DNA of 64,000 nt from Batillaria attramentaria (lineage: Eukaryota > Mollusca > Gastropoda > Batillariidae): the NCBI GenBank assembly GCA_018292915.2, contig JACVVK020000053.1:242501-306500 (forward strand), written 5' to 3'. The translations under genes were made by a program, and so were the position numbers. The notes beneath the pieces are model-generated. The model was not told the origin of the DNA. It worked only from the letters and a program-made list of their open reading frames with translations, and made no database searches. The stretch's first letter is position 1. Each line of letters opens with the position of its first letter. Positions 1 through 9,883 of this stretch are shown one piece after another.

Positions 1-931
1 ACTACACCCACACTCAAGATGAATCATAAGAAATCTGATCTCCCAAATACATTCATTCTACGTGTACATGTCGCCCCCAACACCCTGCCCCCTGGCGATA
101 TCACAGGTATTTCAGAACTGTGTGAAACTGTCAAACCTGTACCCGCAATATAAAGCCCGTAACTGCACGCGTTGAGAAGAGATCAGCAGATTAAACCTGA
201 CACTGGCGAGATTAACGCGGTGTTTCTTCGTGTGGACGATTAAGTTACGATTAGTTCTGACAGCTCATACAATAACAGGGGTCCTGGGCTGTAGTTTAGC
301 ACATGGATATGCTACTTCTCAAACTACACACATGCATACAGTGCCGATGTAGCTGTTAAATGCAGTAATGCATAGTGCAAAGCCTGCTGTCATTGTTGGC
401 TCTTGCCAGTCCAGTGATGCCACAACAGCATGTTTTTATTGCTGTTGCTGTTATCTGGAGATTATCTTCAGCAATGTTAAGCCCCTCAGATGTTATGCTT
501 AGTCTCTGGCAACACGAGAGACAAAATCCTCCAAAGCCGGAGTGTGTCTGCCCATGTGGCGGGGTACACGAACGGTCACACACCTGGAAAACCTTCAGCA
601 ACAACAAACGCAATAAAGTTTTCCGCCCCGAGTGAGAAAGCCAGCCTGTTGGTAGCGGGACGTTCTTTCATCTATACATTTACTTAAACGCAATTCCTAG
701 CATGTAAGTTCGGGAGTGTGCGCCACTGGCCTCACACATAAAAAAAAAATCATATGATTAATTTGCCGTCTGCGTGGATTGAAATTTGGCTCCGTCGGAG
801 TGTTGCACTTTCATTATTCTCGCGTTTGCTGCAGAAAGAATCGCGAAGGAACCAACAATCTTGCCTGATTTTCGCATACACCTTCACCGAAAAAGAATCA
901 AAACCGTGCGATACTCGTTCGCGGTACGATA
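1..931. other. Unassigned sequence
   Basis: No gene or repeat is recognised. Open frames of up to 86 codons on both strands (for example 375-635 plus) show no motif, no convincing splice borders and no codon pattern that stands out. A run of nine A lies near 740. Confidence 0.5.
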
Positions 932-1008
932 TGGCCCAGCGGGATACATTTCTTCCTTTGTCATCAGTCATGGGAGAGATTTCTTGAGGAAGGAGGTTAG
1001 TCATCGTG
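932..1008 (+). repeat. Left arm of a 77-bp inverted repeat pair
   Basis: This 77-bp stretch (starts TGGCCCAGCGGGATACATTT, ends TCATCGTG) is the reverse complement of 2484-2560 with two mismatches. The arms are separated by about 1.5 kb that includes two CA microsatellites. They may be terminal repeats of one element or two unrelated insertions of one dispersed repeat. The intervening DNA encodes nothing recognisable. Confidence 0.85.
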
Positions 1009-1346
1009 TATAGACATGTGTTAAGAGTGCTGCGTATCCGTCAAGTGAATCAGTACGGGAACTGATACACATGATGTGTTCGTGTATGAATTTTGTTTCA
1101 CTGCACGCTAACAAATAGAAGGACCAAACTCGGTGGGAGGAAAAAGGAATACAAGCCCTGCGGTTAAACTGATGGAAACTTCTGATAATTCGGCGTTCGT
1201 CAGTATCCGCTTATTAATGCAGAATTAAATTTTGTAAGGTGCGGTGTGTATTTTTATTTCCACTTTGTGGTCCTACATGGATTGAAAGGCGTGTTATGAG
1301 AGAAGAGTATTTCTGAATCGAAGATGTAACAGAATCGACGTGTCAC

Positions 1347-1364
1347 AACACACACACGCGCTCG

Positions 1365-1435
<71 letters not shown>

Positions 1436-1436
1436 T

Positions 1437-1475
<39 letters not shown>

Positions 1476-1493
1476 TCTCTCTCTCTCTCTCAG

Positions 1494-1536
<43 letters not shown>
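1347..1536. repeat. Compound CA / CT microsatellite
   Basis: Nearly uninterrupted (CA)n with two (CT)n inserts (about 1435-1450 and 1474-1491). Frames across it give only Thr-His or Cys-Val runs. Confidence 0.95.
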
Positions 1537-1539
<3 letters not shown>

Positions 1540-2059
1540 GCATGCAGACAGACATACCATATAATTATGTCCGCAATGGAGTATGGTCGCTGAACTGCAT
1601 ACTATTCTTTCCATACTGAGATTGTGATTGTGACCCAGCACTATACACACGTTGTTTGCTGAGCGAATATCGCACAAGAGCGTCTGTAGACAGAGAATGG
1701 TTACACTTCCGCCCAGTTAGATATATCTCGCCGCATGAGAAATTGCGTCTCATCGAGACTTGCAAGCAATATTTTGCACAGGCTGGCCGGGCGACGTGCG
1801 GAGAGGACCATTCAACACTTGTCTGGTGTATCATGCAGACTGTATAAAAGCAAGCAGGAAAGACAAGCTAAGGACCATTATACAGAATACTGCCCCACAC
1901 GCCGCGTGGTGAAACCGGTTCAGTGGGCATTTAAACCGACAGGATAAATCCACAAACAGCACGAGATCTTAGTCACGATGTCACGTCGTCTCCACTCATG
2001 CCACACAGTAAAACGGTCACTTGCAATGCCTGACGTGAGACGATTAAATTTGAGCACTG
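1537..2059. other. Unassigned sequence
   Basis: Between two microsatellites. Short frames on both strands carry no recognised domain. Confidence 0.5.
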
Positions 2060-2105
2060 AAACGCATGCACGCACGGACGCACGCATGCACGCACGCACG
2101 CACCA

Positions 2106-2140
<35 letters not shown>

Positions 2141-2202
2141 CATCCCTAAAAATTCGCAAAACTGACGGGCCGCAATATGTGATGACTGACTGACAAAGAA
2201 AA

Positions 2203-2272
<70 letters not shown>
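2060..2272. repeat. ACGC / CA microsatellites and poly-C nearby
   Basis: (ACGC)n-like at 2063-2101, (CA)n at 2102-2142, a short unique stretch, then a pure (CA)n at about 2204-2272. A poly-C run follows at about 2450-2465. Confidence 0.95.
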
Positions 2273-2274
<2 letters not shown>

Positions 2275-2483
2275 TAGCCGCAATAATGATTAGATTTTCC
2301 AAAGACGCATTAAACTTTCCCGCGTCTCCTGTTAAAACATCTGTGTCGCAAAAGTTGACCCCGCATTCAGATATTGAGGCCGATCCGGCCGTATGCATTG
2401 TTGTGAAAATTAGCATGTTGTATGAACCCTGTCAGCGCTGGTTTTTCTCCCCCCCCCCCCCCCCCTCGCTTCAAGGTTAGCCG

Positions 2484-2560
2484 CACGATGACTAAACTCC
2501 TTCCTCAAGAAATCTCTCCCATGACTGACGACAAAGGAAGAAATGTATCCCGCTGGGCCA
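2484..2560 (-). repeat. Right arm of the 77-bp inverted repeat pair
   Basis: Reverse complement of 932-1008 with two differences. See that entry. Confidence 0.85.
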
Positions 2561-3213
2561 TGGAGTTCCCAGCTCGTCGTAATATTCCCCGGGAACGTTT
2601 GGTGTGTCCTGTGACGATGCATTCCCCATTCCCAACAAAGACATTCAAGTTTAACAATGGTTTGTGATGGATAGCGACATAGTTTAAGGTCAACAGATAT
2701 GACTCACGGAGCAAAATAACTTGTCTGTGTTTAAAGGTAACTGAAACCGTGAAAAGTTCTTTCTTCTGCAATTTCGATTTCTCTTCTTTGATTTGCCGAC
2801 ACCGTTCTCACGTGTAATGTCCGAAGTTTTAATCAAGCCACTGAGGCAACCTTGGCCTGTGCTTCAACGCTTTGCAAAATTGCTAGCGATTTAAACACTC
2901 ATGATCAGCCAACATCACGTACAACCAACGTCTAGTGTACTGCATCTTATCTTTAACATTTTGCACAGAGATCGAACGTGTTTGTTTATACTGTCGTGTG
3001 GAGTTTTCAGTCTTTCCTTCAGTCGTAAACAACCTATGTCAATCTTTTTCATACATGTACCAACAGAATCGTGACTCAAGTTCTGACCTCGACCCACAGT
3101 TACGTACAGGGAATAGTCGTGTCCTTAATTATTCTGTCGCCTTCGTTCACAACCAACCGTTCATAATCCACAATACTGCACACTAAAGCCACAGATGTAA
3201 ACTGCAAGCTTAC
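2561..3213 (-). other. Presumed intron flank of the IP3R-like gene
   Basis: This lies 3' (on the minus strand) of the donor at 3212-3213. No second exon of the receptor (the expected LVDDRCVV-like continuation) is visible here or further left, so the intron runs beyond the window or the gene is broken. Confidence 0.4.
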
Positions 3214-3296
3214 CTGGACTGGTGACTGTAGACGTATCCCTCTGTTTCCTCACAGTAGAGACACAGGTAATCCCCGATACACAGGTACTCCCCCAT
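3214..3296 (-). CDS. First coding exon of an inositol 1,4,5-trisphosphate receptor-like protein (partial)
   Basis: Read on the minus strand, a pyrimidine-rich stretch with TTTACAG (AG at 3325-3324) opens an exon. ATG lies at 3296 in a good context (GGCATGG), 27 codons follow, and the exon closes at CCAG/GTAAGC (donor GT at 3213-3212). The exon is 3214-3323 with a 27-base 5' leader. The peptide starts MGEYLCIGDYLCLYCEETEG and continues YVYSHQS. It matches the start of the Ins145_P3 receptor domain, where canonical receptors read L-H-I-G-D-I-x-S-L-Y-A-E-G-x-x-x-G-F. IP3 receptors are tetrameric ER calcium-release channels of about 2,700 residues; this exon would be the first strand of the suppressor/beta-trefoil region. 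The Cys-rich, Tyr-rich version looks like a divergent paralogue, not the canonical receptor. No other exon of the gene is in the window. Confidence in an exon is good, in the family moderate. Confidence 0.6.
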
Positions 3297-3323
3297 GCCA
3301 GCACTCCGGCTGAAACCGTTCAG

Positions 3324-3407
3324 CTGTAAAAACACAAAAAGTTGTAGTACTCAGAGCTTCACAGAACACACTGAAGGATGGGAAAAAATAAGAAAAAAGT
3401 AAACAAC
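3324..3407 (-). other. Upstream intron flank (minus strand) of the IP3R-like exon
   Basis: The acceptor side of the intron that should join a 5' leader exon located at higher coordinates. It contains T-rich minus-strand sequence just before the AG. Confidence 0.35.
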
Positions 3408-3467
3408 AACAACAACAAGAATGAATGAGTGAGTGAATGAATGAATGAATGAATGAATGAATGAATT
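3408..3467. repeat. AAC and GAAT microsatellites
   Basis: (AAC)4-like, then about ten GAAT/GAGT units (3421-3467). Confidence 0.95.
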
Positions 3468-4216
3468 TCAATGTGTTGGGCCTCCAACCCAATCACAAAG
3501 GAAGCAGGTGAAGATATAATCATGCGAGAGTTACAACGCACGTATCAATAGACATATGAGGGAAACACACGGAAACGTTGTGTCATACACCACAGGTATC
3601 TACACTAAAGATTGTCTCAAGTGAAGAGCGTGGTATATATAGATAGCTGTCTTTTTTAACAACTGCTTCGTTTGGGTTGTCAAAAACACACTCCAGGTTT
3701 CCAAACGCCAGCAAGATATTTTTCTCTTCTCAATGGCTAGAGAAAGCAGAACACACTACGGGGACAGGAGCGGCAAATTGAATTCTCACACATTTTAATT
3801 GAATTGAATGGTATAGTCTGCATCAATTACACTGACTCGAATACACTTATTACGCAACTGTCGTCCCTCGAGTGCTTGGACAACAAAACACAAGCTGGGG
3901 GTAAAGATTTATCGACATCTGATTGTCAACCGTTCAAATGACGAGTCTGCTCAGTAAGTGTTTGCACAAGTTCGGTCAAGCTGACATCAAATGCCAAAAG
4001 TCCGGGTAACAGACACAGCAATATCATGAATTGACTGCAAACGAGCGGTCAGTGGCGTACTTCGTAGGACAGACGATGATGATGATGATGATAATGATAA
4101 TGACTTGATATAGCGCACTGTTCCAACTTAACTAAATGCTGACGGCGCTTGGGAAGAGGTTTTTGAAAGAAAAACAGGTTTTGTTTTGTTTTGGTGTCGT
4201 TTGGTTTTGTTTGGTT
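3468..4216. other. Unassigned sequence
   Basis: No gene recognised. A short GAT run lies at 4075-4092, followed by a TTTTG-rich lead into the next microsatellite. Confidence 0.5.
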
Positions 4217-4217
4217 T

Positions 4218-4299
<82 letters not shown>

Positions 4300-4311
4300 G
4301 GGGGGGGGGGT
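4217..4311. repeat. GT microsatellite followed by poly-G
   Basis: (GT) about 40, ending in a run of about ten G. A GTT run follows at about 4335-4354. Confidence 0.95.
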
Positions 4312-5096
4312 GTTTGTTGTTTGGAATTTTGTTTGTCGTCGTTGTTGTTGTTGTTTTATTGGCAAATGGAGTGATGCGCTGAAAAGATGAGCCTGCGGGC
4401 ACTTCCGGAATGGCGTGATGTTGACACATTACCAAACAACGACACTAGTGGGTGACTGTACAAACTAAATCAGTAAACTCGCAGAACGACGGGCTCTTTG
4501 GACATGATGCAAGTTTGGTTGCAGCATTGGTCAATCGCCGCTTGTTGCTTGCATGGCGTTAAAATATCCATGGCCGTCCACTGTAGAACCTTACGCGCAC
4601 TTCTCTTTTCTAATACATCTCAGTTGAACTCTGTTGTGTGTTGCGGGGGCAAAAGACGTTACCTCATACACTCCTGAAACGAACTGTTCTGTAAGAGTTA
4701 CTTCATAGATAGGGATACAAGGATTTGAGCCCCATGACCTTCTAATCTGGGGTGCAGCTGTACTGTCCCGGCCTCTCGCGGATTAGCTACGGAGGGGAAA
4801 GAGGTGATCTTTTAATCGCCACACCCAGTCCCACCCCGGGTGCTTATCAAATCGTGATCTGAGTTTCCGGTGGAAAAAAAATCTGATCTTTATTTGGAGT
4901 GTGCGGGTGTTGAAAGGACTCGGTCTTGTGTTGCTACGAAACTGTAACCGATACGTCCGTGAACTTTGTATATGATTAAACACAATGTGCATTTATCAAG
5001 TGGGGAGATGGGATAAATTACAGTGTGTGGCAGACAAGACGGGGGTAGGATCATCATAAAATTGCTTCATCAGCTGTCAAGATGTTGTGTGTATCA
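4312..5096. other. Unassigned sequence
   Basis: No domain, splice-bounded frame or repeat copy recognised. Confidence 0.5.
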
Positions 5097-5124
5097 CTTT
5101 TTTTTTTTTTTTTTTTGGTAGAGA

Positions 5125-5218
<94 letters not shown>

Positions 5219-5258
5219 ATGCGCTCGTGTGTGTGTGTGTGTGCGTGCGTGCGTGCGC

Positions 5259-5351
<93 letters not shown>
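5097..5351. repeat. T-run, CT and long GT microsatellite
   Basis: T18 (5098-5116), (CT)n (5125-5151), then (GT)n to 5351 with short GCGT interruptions (5218-5262). It is among the longest simple repeats in the window. Confidence 0.97.
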
Positions 5352-5353
<2 letters not shown>

Positions 5354-6240
5354 GGCGTGTCGGAAGGGCAAAAGAATAGAGTGAATAACAGATTTTATCA
5401 GTTGTCGAGGGAGTGCTAGTGTTCAAAATTCAAAGACGACATGACACGCAGTGCCCGACCTTTCCCGTACAGCAGGATTTAACATCCAAACAGGCCCGCC
5501 CGCCCTTGTGACACGCTGAACCGGATAACGTTTGTGTTGTCCTGCAAGTGAGCTGCATTTTGTTGCACATTGTCGCCATGTCAAATTGTTTCCCTCCGCT
5601 AAAAGTCAAAGTGGAAGGCGGCCTTTACGCCAAAGCGACAGGAGAGAAGGTCAGTAACAAGGCGACAGAAACACCTACAAGTACAGCAAGACGATACAGA
5701 AAGGCAAAGTCAACATGCGGTCAGGACGTGGACGATACCTGTAGAAACATGATCCTCGTTTAAAGGCCTGCTTTTGGTAAAAACAAAATTGGGCAACTTC
5801 AAAAAAAAATGTTTTGTTTTGTTTTTTAACCCCCTCTCCGTGGCTTGTTGTCAATGCAGAACAAGGCAGACTTGTCCAAAGACATGCAAAGAACGTCTTC
5901 TAGATCTAGGCAGCGCTCTCAGCTTTACTTACTTCCCTTACTTTGAAACTGACCTGACTGAGCACAAGTTTTTGGCTTATCAATACTTTTTATCATGTAC
6001 TCGTCACAGGACGAGGAAACTAAGGCACCTAGTGTGCAGCCAAGAATGAGAGGCGTGTCCAGTGCATCTGCCATACCGTGAAACAAGAATAAATCAATCA
6101 AGGCAAAGTAGCATGATCCAGCACAGGTATATGCATTTTCAACACACAAAGACTTAAAATTGTGTGAAAGGAATTCCGCTGTTGCCGGTTACGAAGAGTC
6201 GGGTGCTCTCCAGCGCCGGAGACGCGTACGGTCCACCTGA
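5352..6240. other. Upstream flank of the SAP exon; no gene recognised
   Basis: A 71-residue plus frame at 5548-5763 is Lys/Thr-rich and unlike any family I know. The rest is unassigned. The last 60 bases are CpG-rich and lead into the SAP-domain start codon. Confidence 0.45.
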
Positions 6241-6246
6241 GGTGGG

Positions 6247-6258
6247 CTACGCATGCGA
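6247..6258 (+). promoter_or_regulatory. NRF1-like motif at the SAP gene start
   Basis: CTACGCATGCGA resembles the palindromic NRF1 site (GCGCATGCGC core). It overlaps an out-of-frame ATG at 6253 and directly abuts the coding ATG at 6258. It sits in a CpG-rich stretch, as in TATA-less housekeeping promoters. The assignment rests only on the motif. Confidence 0.3.
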
Positions 6259-6435
6259 TGGCGAGCAACGTGAGCGTTTCGACCGGCGAAGATGTTCGCG
6301 ATAAAATTAAATCAATGAAAGTTCCTGAACTGAAAAAATATCTGAAAGACAGGGGCGTGCGTTTAAGTGGCTACACAAAAGCGCAGCTTATCACTCTAGC
6401 CCTTGAAGTAGATCGGCAGTCGCTTCAACCGAGAG
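6258..6435 (+). CDS. SAP-domain protein, first coding exon (partial)
   Basis: ATG at 6258 opens 59 codons ending at a donor GAGAG/GTAGGC (GT at 6436-6437). Residues about 18-51 form a SAP module: a helix with VPELKKYLKDRGV, a Gly turn (LSGYTK), then AQLITLALEV. The SAP fold is a helix-extended loop-helix that binds AT-rich or scaffold DNA and occurs in chromatin, repair and transposon-derived proteins. In many invertebrate genes an N-terminal SAP exon precedes SWIM or YqaJ-nuclease regions; no such downstream exon is visible here, so the full architecture is unknown. The frame would run on to 6470 as an unspliced 70-residue product. The presumed intron contains the antisense THAP ORF. The domain call is strong and the gene model partial. 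Confidence 0.72.
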
Positions 6436-6516
6436 GTAGGCGGTGTAAAGGTCAAGTTGACCCGCTGTGACTTGTGGCTTGCCACTAATTTTTATTCAAG
6501 CACTTTGGGCTGTTTA

Positions 6517-6792
6517 TCAGTGCGAACTGAACTTTTGCTTGGAAATGAAAGTCTTTCTTTCTTGATTTTTGGTTCCATAACGATTGCGTTCAAACAATGT
6601 AGGTACCGGGACAGAATTTGTCCGCTTGTTCCCGACGAAATGGCGGCTGCACACGGCGCTAGGCCACCGAGACGAGTCGGCGTTCTGCCTTCGAATCGCT
6701 TTTATCCACAAATTTCTTGAAACTTTTGAAGAAAAGGGCTCAAACTGAACGATCTCACCATCGCAACGCAGTGGTACCAGGTAGTGCGGCAT
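6517..6792 (-). pseudogene. THAP-type zinc-finger ORF, probably degenerate
   Basis: A minus-strand ATG at 6792 gives 91 codons. The core matches the THAP C2CH DNA-binding module found in P-element-type transposases and derived regulators: an aromatic-rich start (FEPFSSKVSRNLWIKAI, with the invariant Trp), then AVCSRHF (the C-x2-H zinc pair) and VPTLF, the usual end of the module. At the N-terminus only one of the two expected cysteines is present (YLVPLRC, where C-x-V-P-x-x-C would be normal), and the module is shorter than the usual 80-90 residues. A possible acceptor AG at 6746-6745 could instead make 6744 downward an internal exon whose first cysteines lie on another exon. It is convergent with the SAP exon. 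It could be a decayed transposon piece or one exon of an antisense gene. Confidence 0.6.
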
Positions 6793-6922
6793 CGTGTGTG
6801 ACTCGAGTAGCCCACATGCCGAGTCTATCATGCCTTGTCTCGGTCCAAAATCGCGCACGTTCACGCATGTTCACGCGCTATAACGAGAATCGGCAACAAG
6901 GCCATTGGGAAAAGGAGCTAAA

Positions 6923-7296
6923 CGTGACCACAGTACCGACGACCAAAGTCGCAAAACGTGACCACAGTACCGACGACCAAAGTCGCAAAACGTGACCACA
7001 GTACCGACGACCAAAGTCGCAAAACGTGACCACAGTACCGACGACCAAAGTCGCAAAACGTGACCACAGTACCGACGACCAAAGTCGCAAAACGTGACCA
7101 CAGTACCGACGACCAAAGTCGCAAAACGTGACCACAGTACCGACGACCAAAGTCGCAAAACGTGACCACAGTACCGACGACCAAAGTCGCAAAACGTGAC
7201 CACAGTACCGACGACAAAAGTCGCAAAACGTGACCACAGTACCGACGACCAAAGTCGCAAAACGTGACCACAGTACCGACGACCAAAGTCGCAAAA
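6923..7296. repeat. 34-bp minisatellite, 11 exact-length units
   Basis: The unit CGTGACCACAGTACCGACGA + CCAAAGTCGCAAAA repeats over 374 bp, exactly 11 units. They are nearly identical; one unit near 7215 reads ACAAAAG where the others read ACCAAAG. Each unit has a short dyad CGAC-N7-GTCG. Because 34 is not a multiple of three, all three minus-strand frames stay open, which explains the repetitive Cys/Trp-rich open frames; these are not genes. Confidence 0.97.
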
Positions 7297-7475
7297 CGTG
7301 AACATAAACACAAGAACACAGTGACACAAGGACTGACAGAGAGAAAAAAAGAAAGACAATGCGTGGAACATAAACATCCAGGAACACTGTGACACAGAGT
7401 TAACCAGGAAAATACAAACGCAGAAAGAGCGTCAACAAAAACACCAACATAAATGGAAGAACACAGTGACACTAG
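7297..7475. repeat. Degenerate repeats of a GAACATAAACA...CAGTGACAC motif
   Basis: Three related blocks begin near 7298, 7361 and 7443, each with an AACATAAA-like start and an A/CACAGTGACACAAGG-like end, at about 63-78 bp spacing. They directly follow the 34-bp array and look like an older, diverged array. Confidence 0.65.
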
Positions 7476-9488
7476 GCCCGGCCAGACCTAGCAACACAAA
7501 AAATCAGAAGCCCACGAAAGGTCCCAGAACAAAGCGCAGCCGACTACAAGGGAGTGTGCTGGGCGGTTGATGAATGACGGCGTGATGATGTGGACCTACC
7601 AGACAGCTTCCCCTCCCTTCTCCCCCATCACAGTCACAGACACCGGATTACCGCCACATGCCCCCCAACCCTCCGTCATAATCACTGTATGATGTAGAGG
7701 GCCACCAGCGATACAGCCCACCAGGCCAGCCCTCTCTTGTCTCAATTTCAAGCGCCACTTGACATCTCATCTAAAGTTTTGGCGGGTTGGAATCTGTTTT
7801 TAAATGCTAGGCATTCGTTCTCGTGCACTGAAATGATTTAAGGAACAAACTTGAACCTCTCGACAGAAAGACAAGTGCGCCAATACTACTGGCGTCGTCG
7901 GTCAAGTCGTGAAAGTAGTCTGGATTCAGTTTGCTGTTGGTCAGTGTGGGTTTGGGTCCCATGATAGTCGTCAAAATCAAAACCAGACTTCCTCTTTAAA
8001 AAAAAAAAAAAAAAAGGTTTCAGTAAACTTCAGTTGTCAACACTTTCAACACTGAATCAGTTTCTGAGTAGCGCTATTTCAAGACTTTATGATTTAATCG
8101 GTAAGTGTTACTTACCCCCCACCCTCCCCCCACCCCCCTCGTCAGTCCTCCTTTCTAACTGCATTTTAATCCTACCAGTAAGATTCGCTGTTATCATGAT
8201 GAACCACTAGGCGGTCCTGTCGGCACAACTTGAACTCAGCCCCTGTTTGTCCTGATAAAGGCCGCACGTGCCGAAACACTGATGCACGTGTTGACTGTAA
8301 CATGCGTCTTGTAAGATAAGTGGTTCAGTTTTCTTTTATTCAGTTCTTCAGTTATACTTCCACTTGCAGTCAGTTTCGCTTCCTTTCAGTTCTGTGCCCC
8401 TAGTTTAACTCAGCAAACCTCGCGCCAAATTTCAATGGAAAACTGACTCAGTGACGCGACTGAGTTCGTAGCGCGATCTGTAAAAAGGTTTTTAGGCCAC
8501 TTACCACACTGATCTACTGGTTCAGTGCAAATCTTGTCACCTTCTCATGACTACAGCCTCCCGCCACTCCCCGACGTGTGTACACACCGCTGCGACGACC
8601 CTCAGTTTTCTTGAAGACACAAAACCACTTCAGTGAAACACTGCGCACATCTGCTCCAGGTAGTCCTTAGTCCACGAAGAAATGTGACGCTTGCACACAC
8701 CGTCCACTAGTACACTTCAACAACGACGTCAGTAGCGGCGTGTGTAAGTCACCGCAAACATTTCACATCCTACTTGGGGTAAGTACTTCACACTCTCTCC
8801 CCCTCCTCCACAGAATACTGATTCAGTCTAAGCAGCCTACACTGAGCTTCTACAACGCGCACACAGACACCAGCTGTGAGTCTATACAAGGTAAGTCTAG
8901 ACTGTGAACTGAAATTTCAGGCCGACTGCAATACACTCCCCTGTATCCGCAACGCGCCAACTCAGTCAACCTGTAGGCGGGAAATCCCCCGTTAGGGTGG
9001 GAGAGGGACGAGAAGGGGGGGTTAGGGGGGGACCTCCCTACTTCCCCCCGCCGCCTTGCAAGGAAAAAAAAAGGTATGCCACTGGGTTGGGGGATACGAG
9101 ACACAGCGTGGACTCACAGGAAATTTACAATACCGCGGGGGTAAACCACGACGCCGGCGCTCATCCCTTGCTACTACAATTCACATGCTGTTTTTGATAA
9201 CTGCTTTCAAGTAAAGCCGGAATCATGTCTGAAATTGAATTTAACTGATCTCTAAAAGGGACACTGCTTTTGCCAGAAATACACATCACACAAGAAACAT
9301 GACATTAAAAACATAAAAACAAAAAGACATTGCAAGACTTGAGAGAGAATTCAGTAATAGCATAAAATATGAGAAAGCGCCCGTCTTTGCATCTTGACAA
9401 CCTTATACGGATCGACAGGACGTGTGGAAAAAAATGGAAACAGCAACTGAAATTTGACACTCCGTATTCGTATTTTTCTTTGTTTCAG
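7476..9488. other. Unassigned sequence with A-run, G-run and many TTCAGT/ACTGA words
   Basis: No gene recognised. A run of 18 A lies at about 7998-8015, C-rich tracts at 8116-8140 and G-rich tracts at 9000-9034. From about 8018 to 8965 the words TTCAGT, CTCAGT and ACTGA recur roughly every 50 bases without a fixed period. Confidence 0.45.
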
Positions 9489-9744
9489 CTACGGTCTTGT
9501 TGTGAAAGAAAGGGACCGCTTACCACTCTGTAAACGACTTTCACTGACACATTACAACGTGAAGACTGACCGTCGCTCACATTTCAGACAGACGACTTTC
9601 CTTGACAACCGGCGTTCGTCGTCACTGAGTACTTTTGAATTGGAGAAGCAGTCGACGGTGAAGACTATTATGGAGGGAACTCGTACAGGTCTATTTTTAG
9701 ACGGACGTCACCTGAGGTTACGGGATTCCGGAAACGCCCGATAA
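9489..9744 (+). CDS. Exon-like open frame of unknown function
   Basis: A strong acceptor (TTTTTCTTTGTTTCAG, AG at 9487-9488) precedes an open frame starting YGLVVKERDRLPLCKRL and ending at TAA 9742-9744, about 85 residues, basic and Ser/Thr-rich. It could be a terminal exon, but no donor exon or domain is recognised. Its last third lies inside the left arm of the 9665-9883 fold-back element, which argues that at least that part is repeat sequence. Confidence 0.2.
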
Positions 9745-9883
9745 CGCGTTCAAACCCTAACCAAACCTTAACCCTAACCCTAAGCCTAAGCCTAACCCTA
9801 AGCCTAACCCTAAGCCTAACCCTAACCCTAAGCCTAACCCTTACCGTCTAAAAATAGACCTGTACGAGTTCCCTCCATAATAG
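9665..9883. mobile_element. Fold-back element: 40-bp perfect inverted repeat around telomere-like repeats
   Basis: Arms 9665-9704 (starts CTATTATGGAGGGAACTCGT) and 9844-9883 are perfect reverse complements over 40 bp. The 139-bp spacer is mostly telomere-like CCCTAA/GCCTAA units. No transposase is present, so this would be a non-autonomous MITE or fold-back element, or a scar of break repair. Target-site duplications were not found with certainty. Confidence 0.75.
9754..9842. repeat. Interstitial telomere-like repeat (CCCTAA/GCCTAA)n
   Basis: About fourteen hexamers, a mixture of CCCTAA and GCCTAA with a few variants (ACCAAA, CCTTAA). The C-rich strand is on plus. TTAGGG is the usual animal telomere unit; the TTAGGC variant is interspersed almost alternately. 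Confidence 0.9.

Noticed and set aside
5082..5426. Cys-Val and Thr-His open frames over 100 codons
   Set aside because: Pure microsatellite translation; the same at 1254-1564, 1920-2416, 34633-35078, 37267-37805, 43647-44012 and others.
6923..7296. CRISPR-like array
   Set aside because: Units are contiguous with no variable spacers, in a eukaryotic context; it is a minisatellite.
6871..7472. Minus-strand open frames of 169-184 codons with repeated Cys/Trp/Arg phrases
   Set aside because: They are translations of the 34-bp array; all three frames are open only because the unit has no stop on that strand and its length is not a multiple of three.
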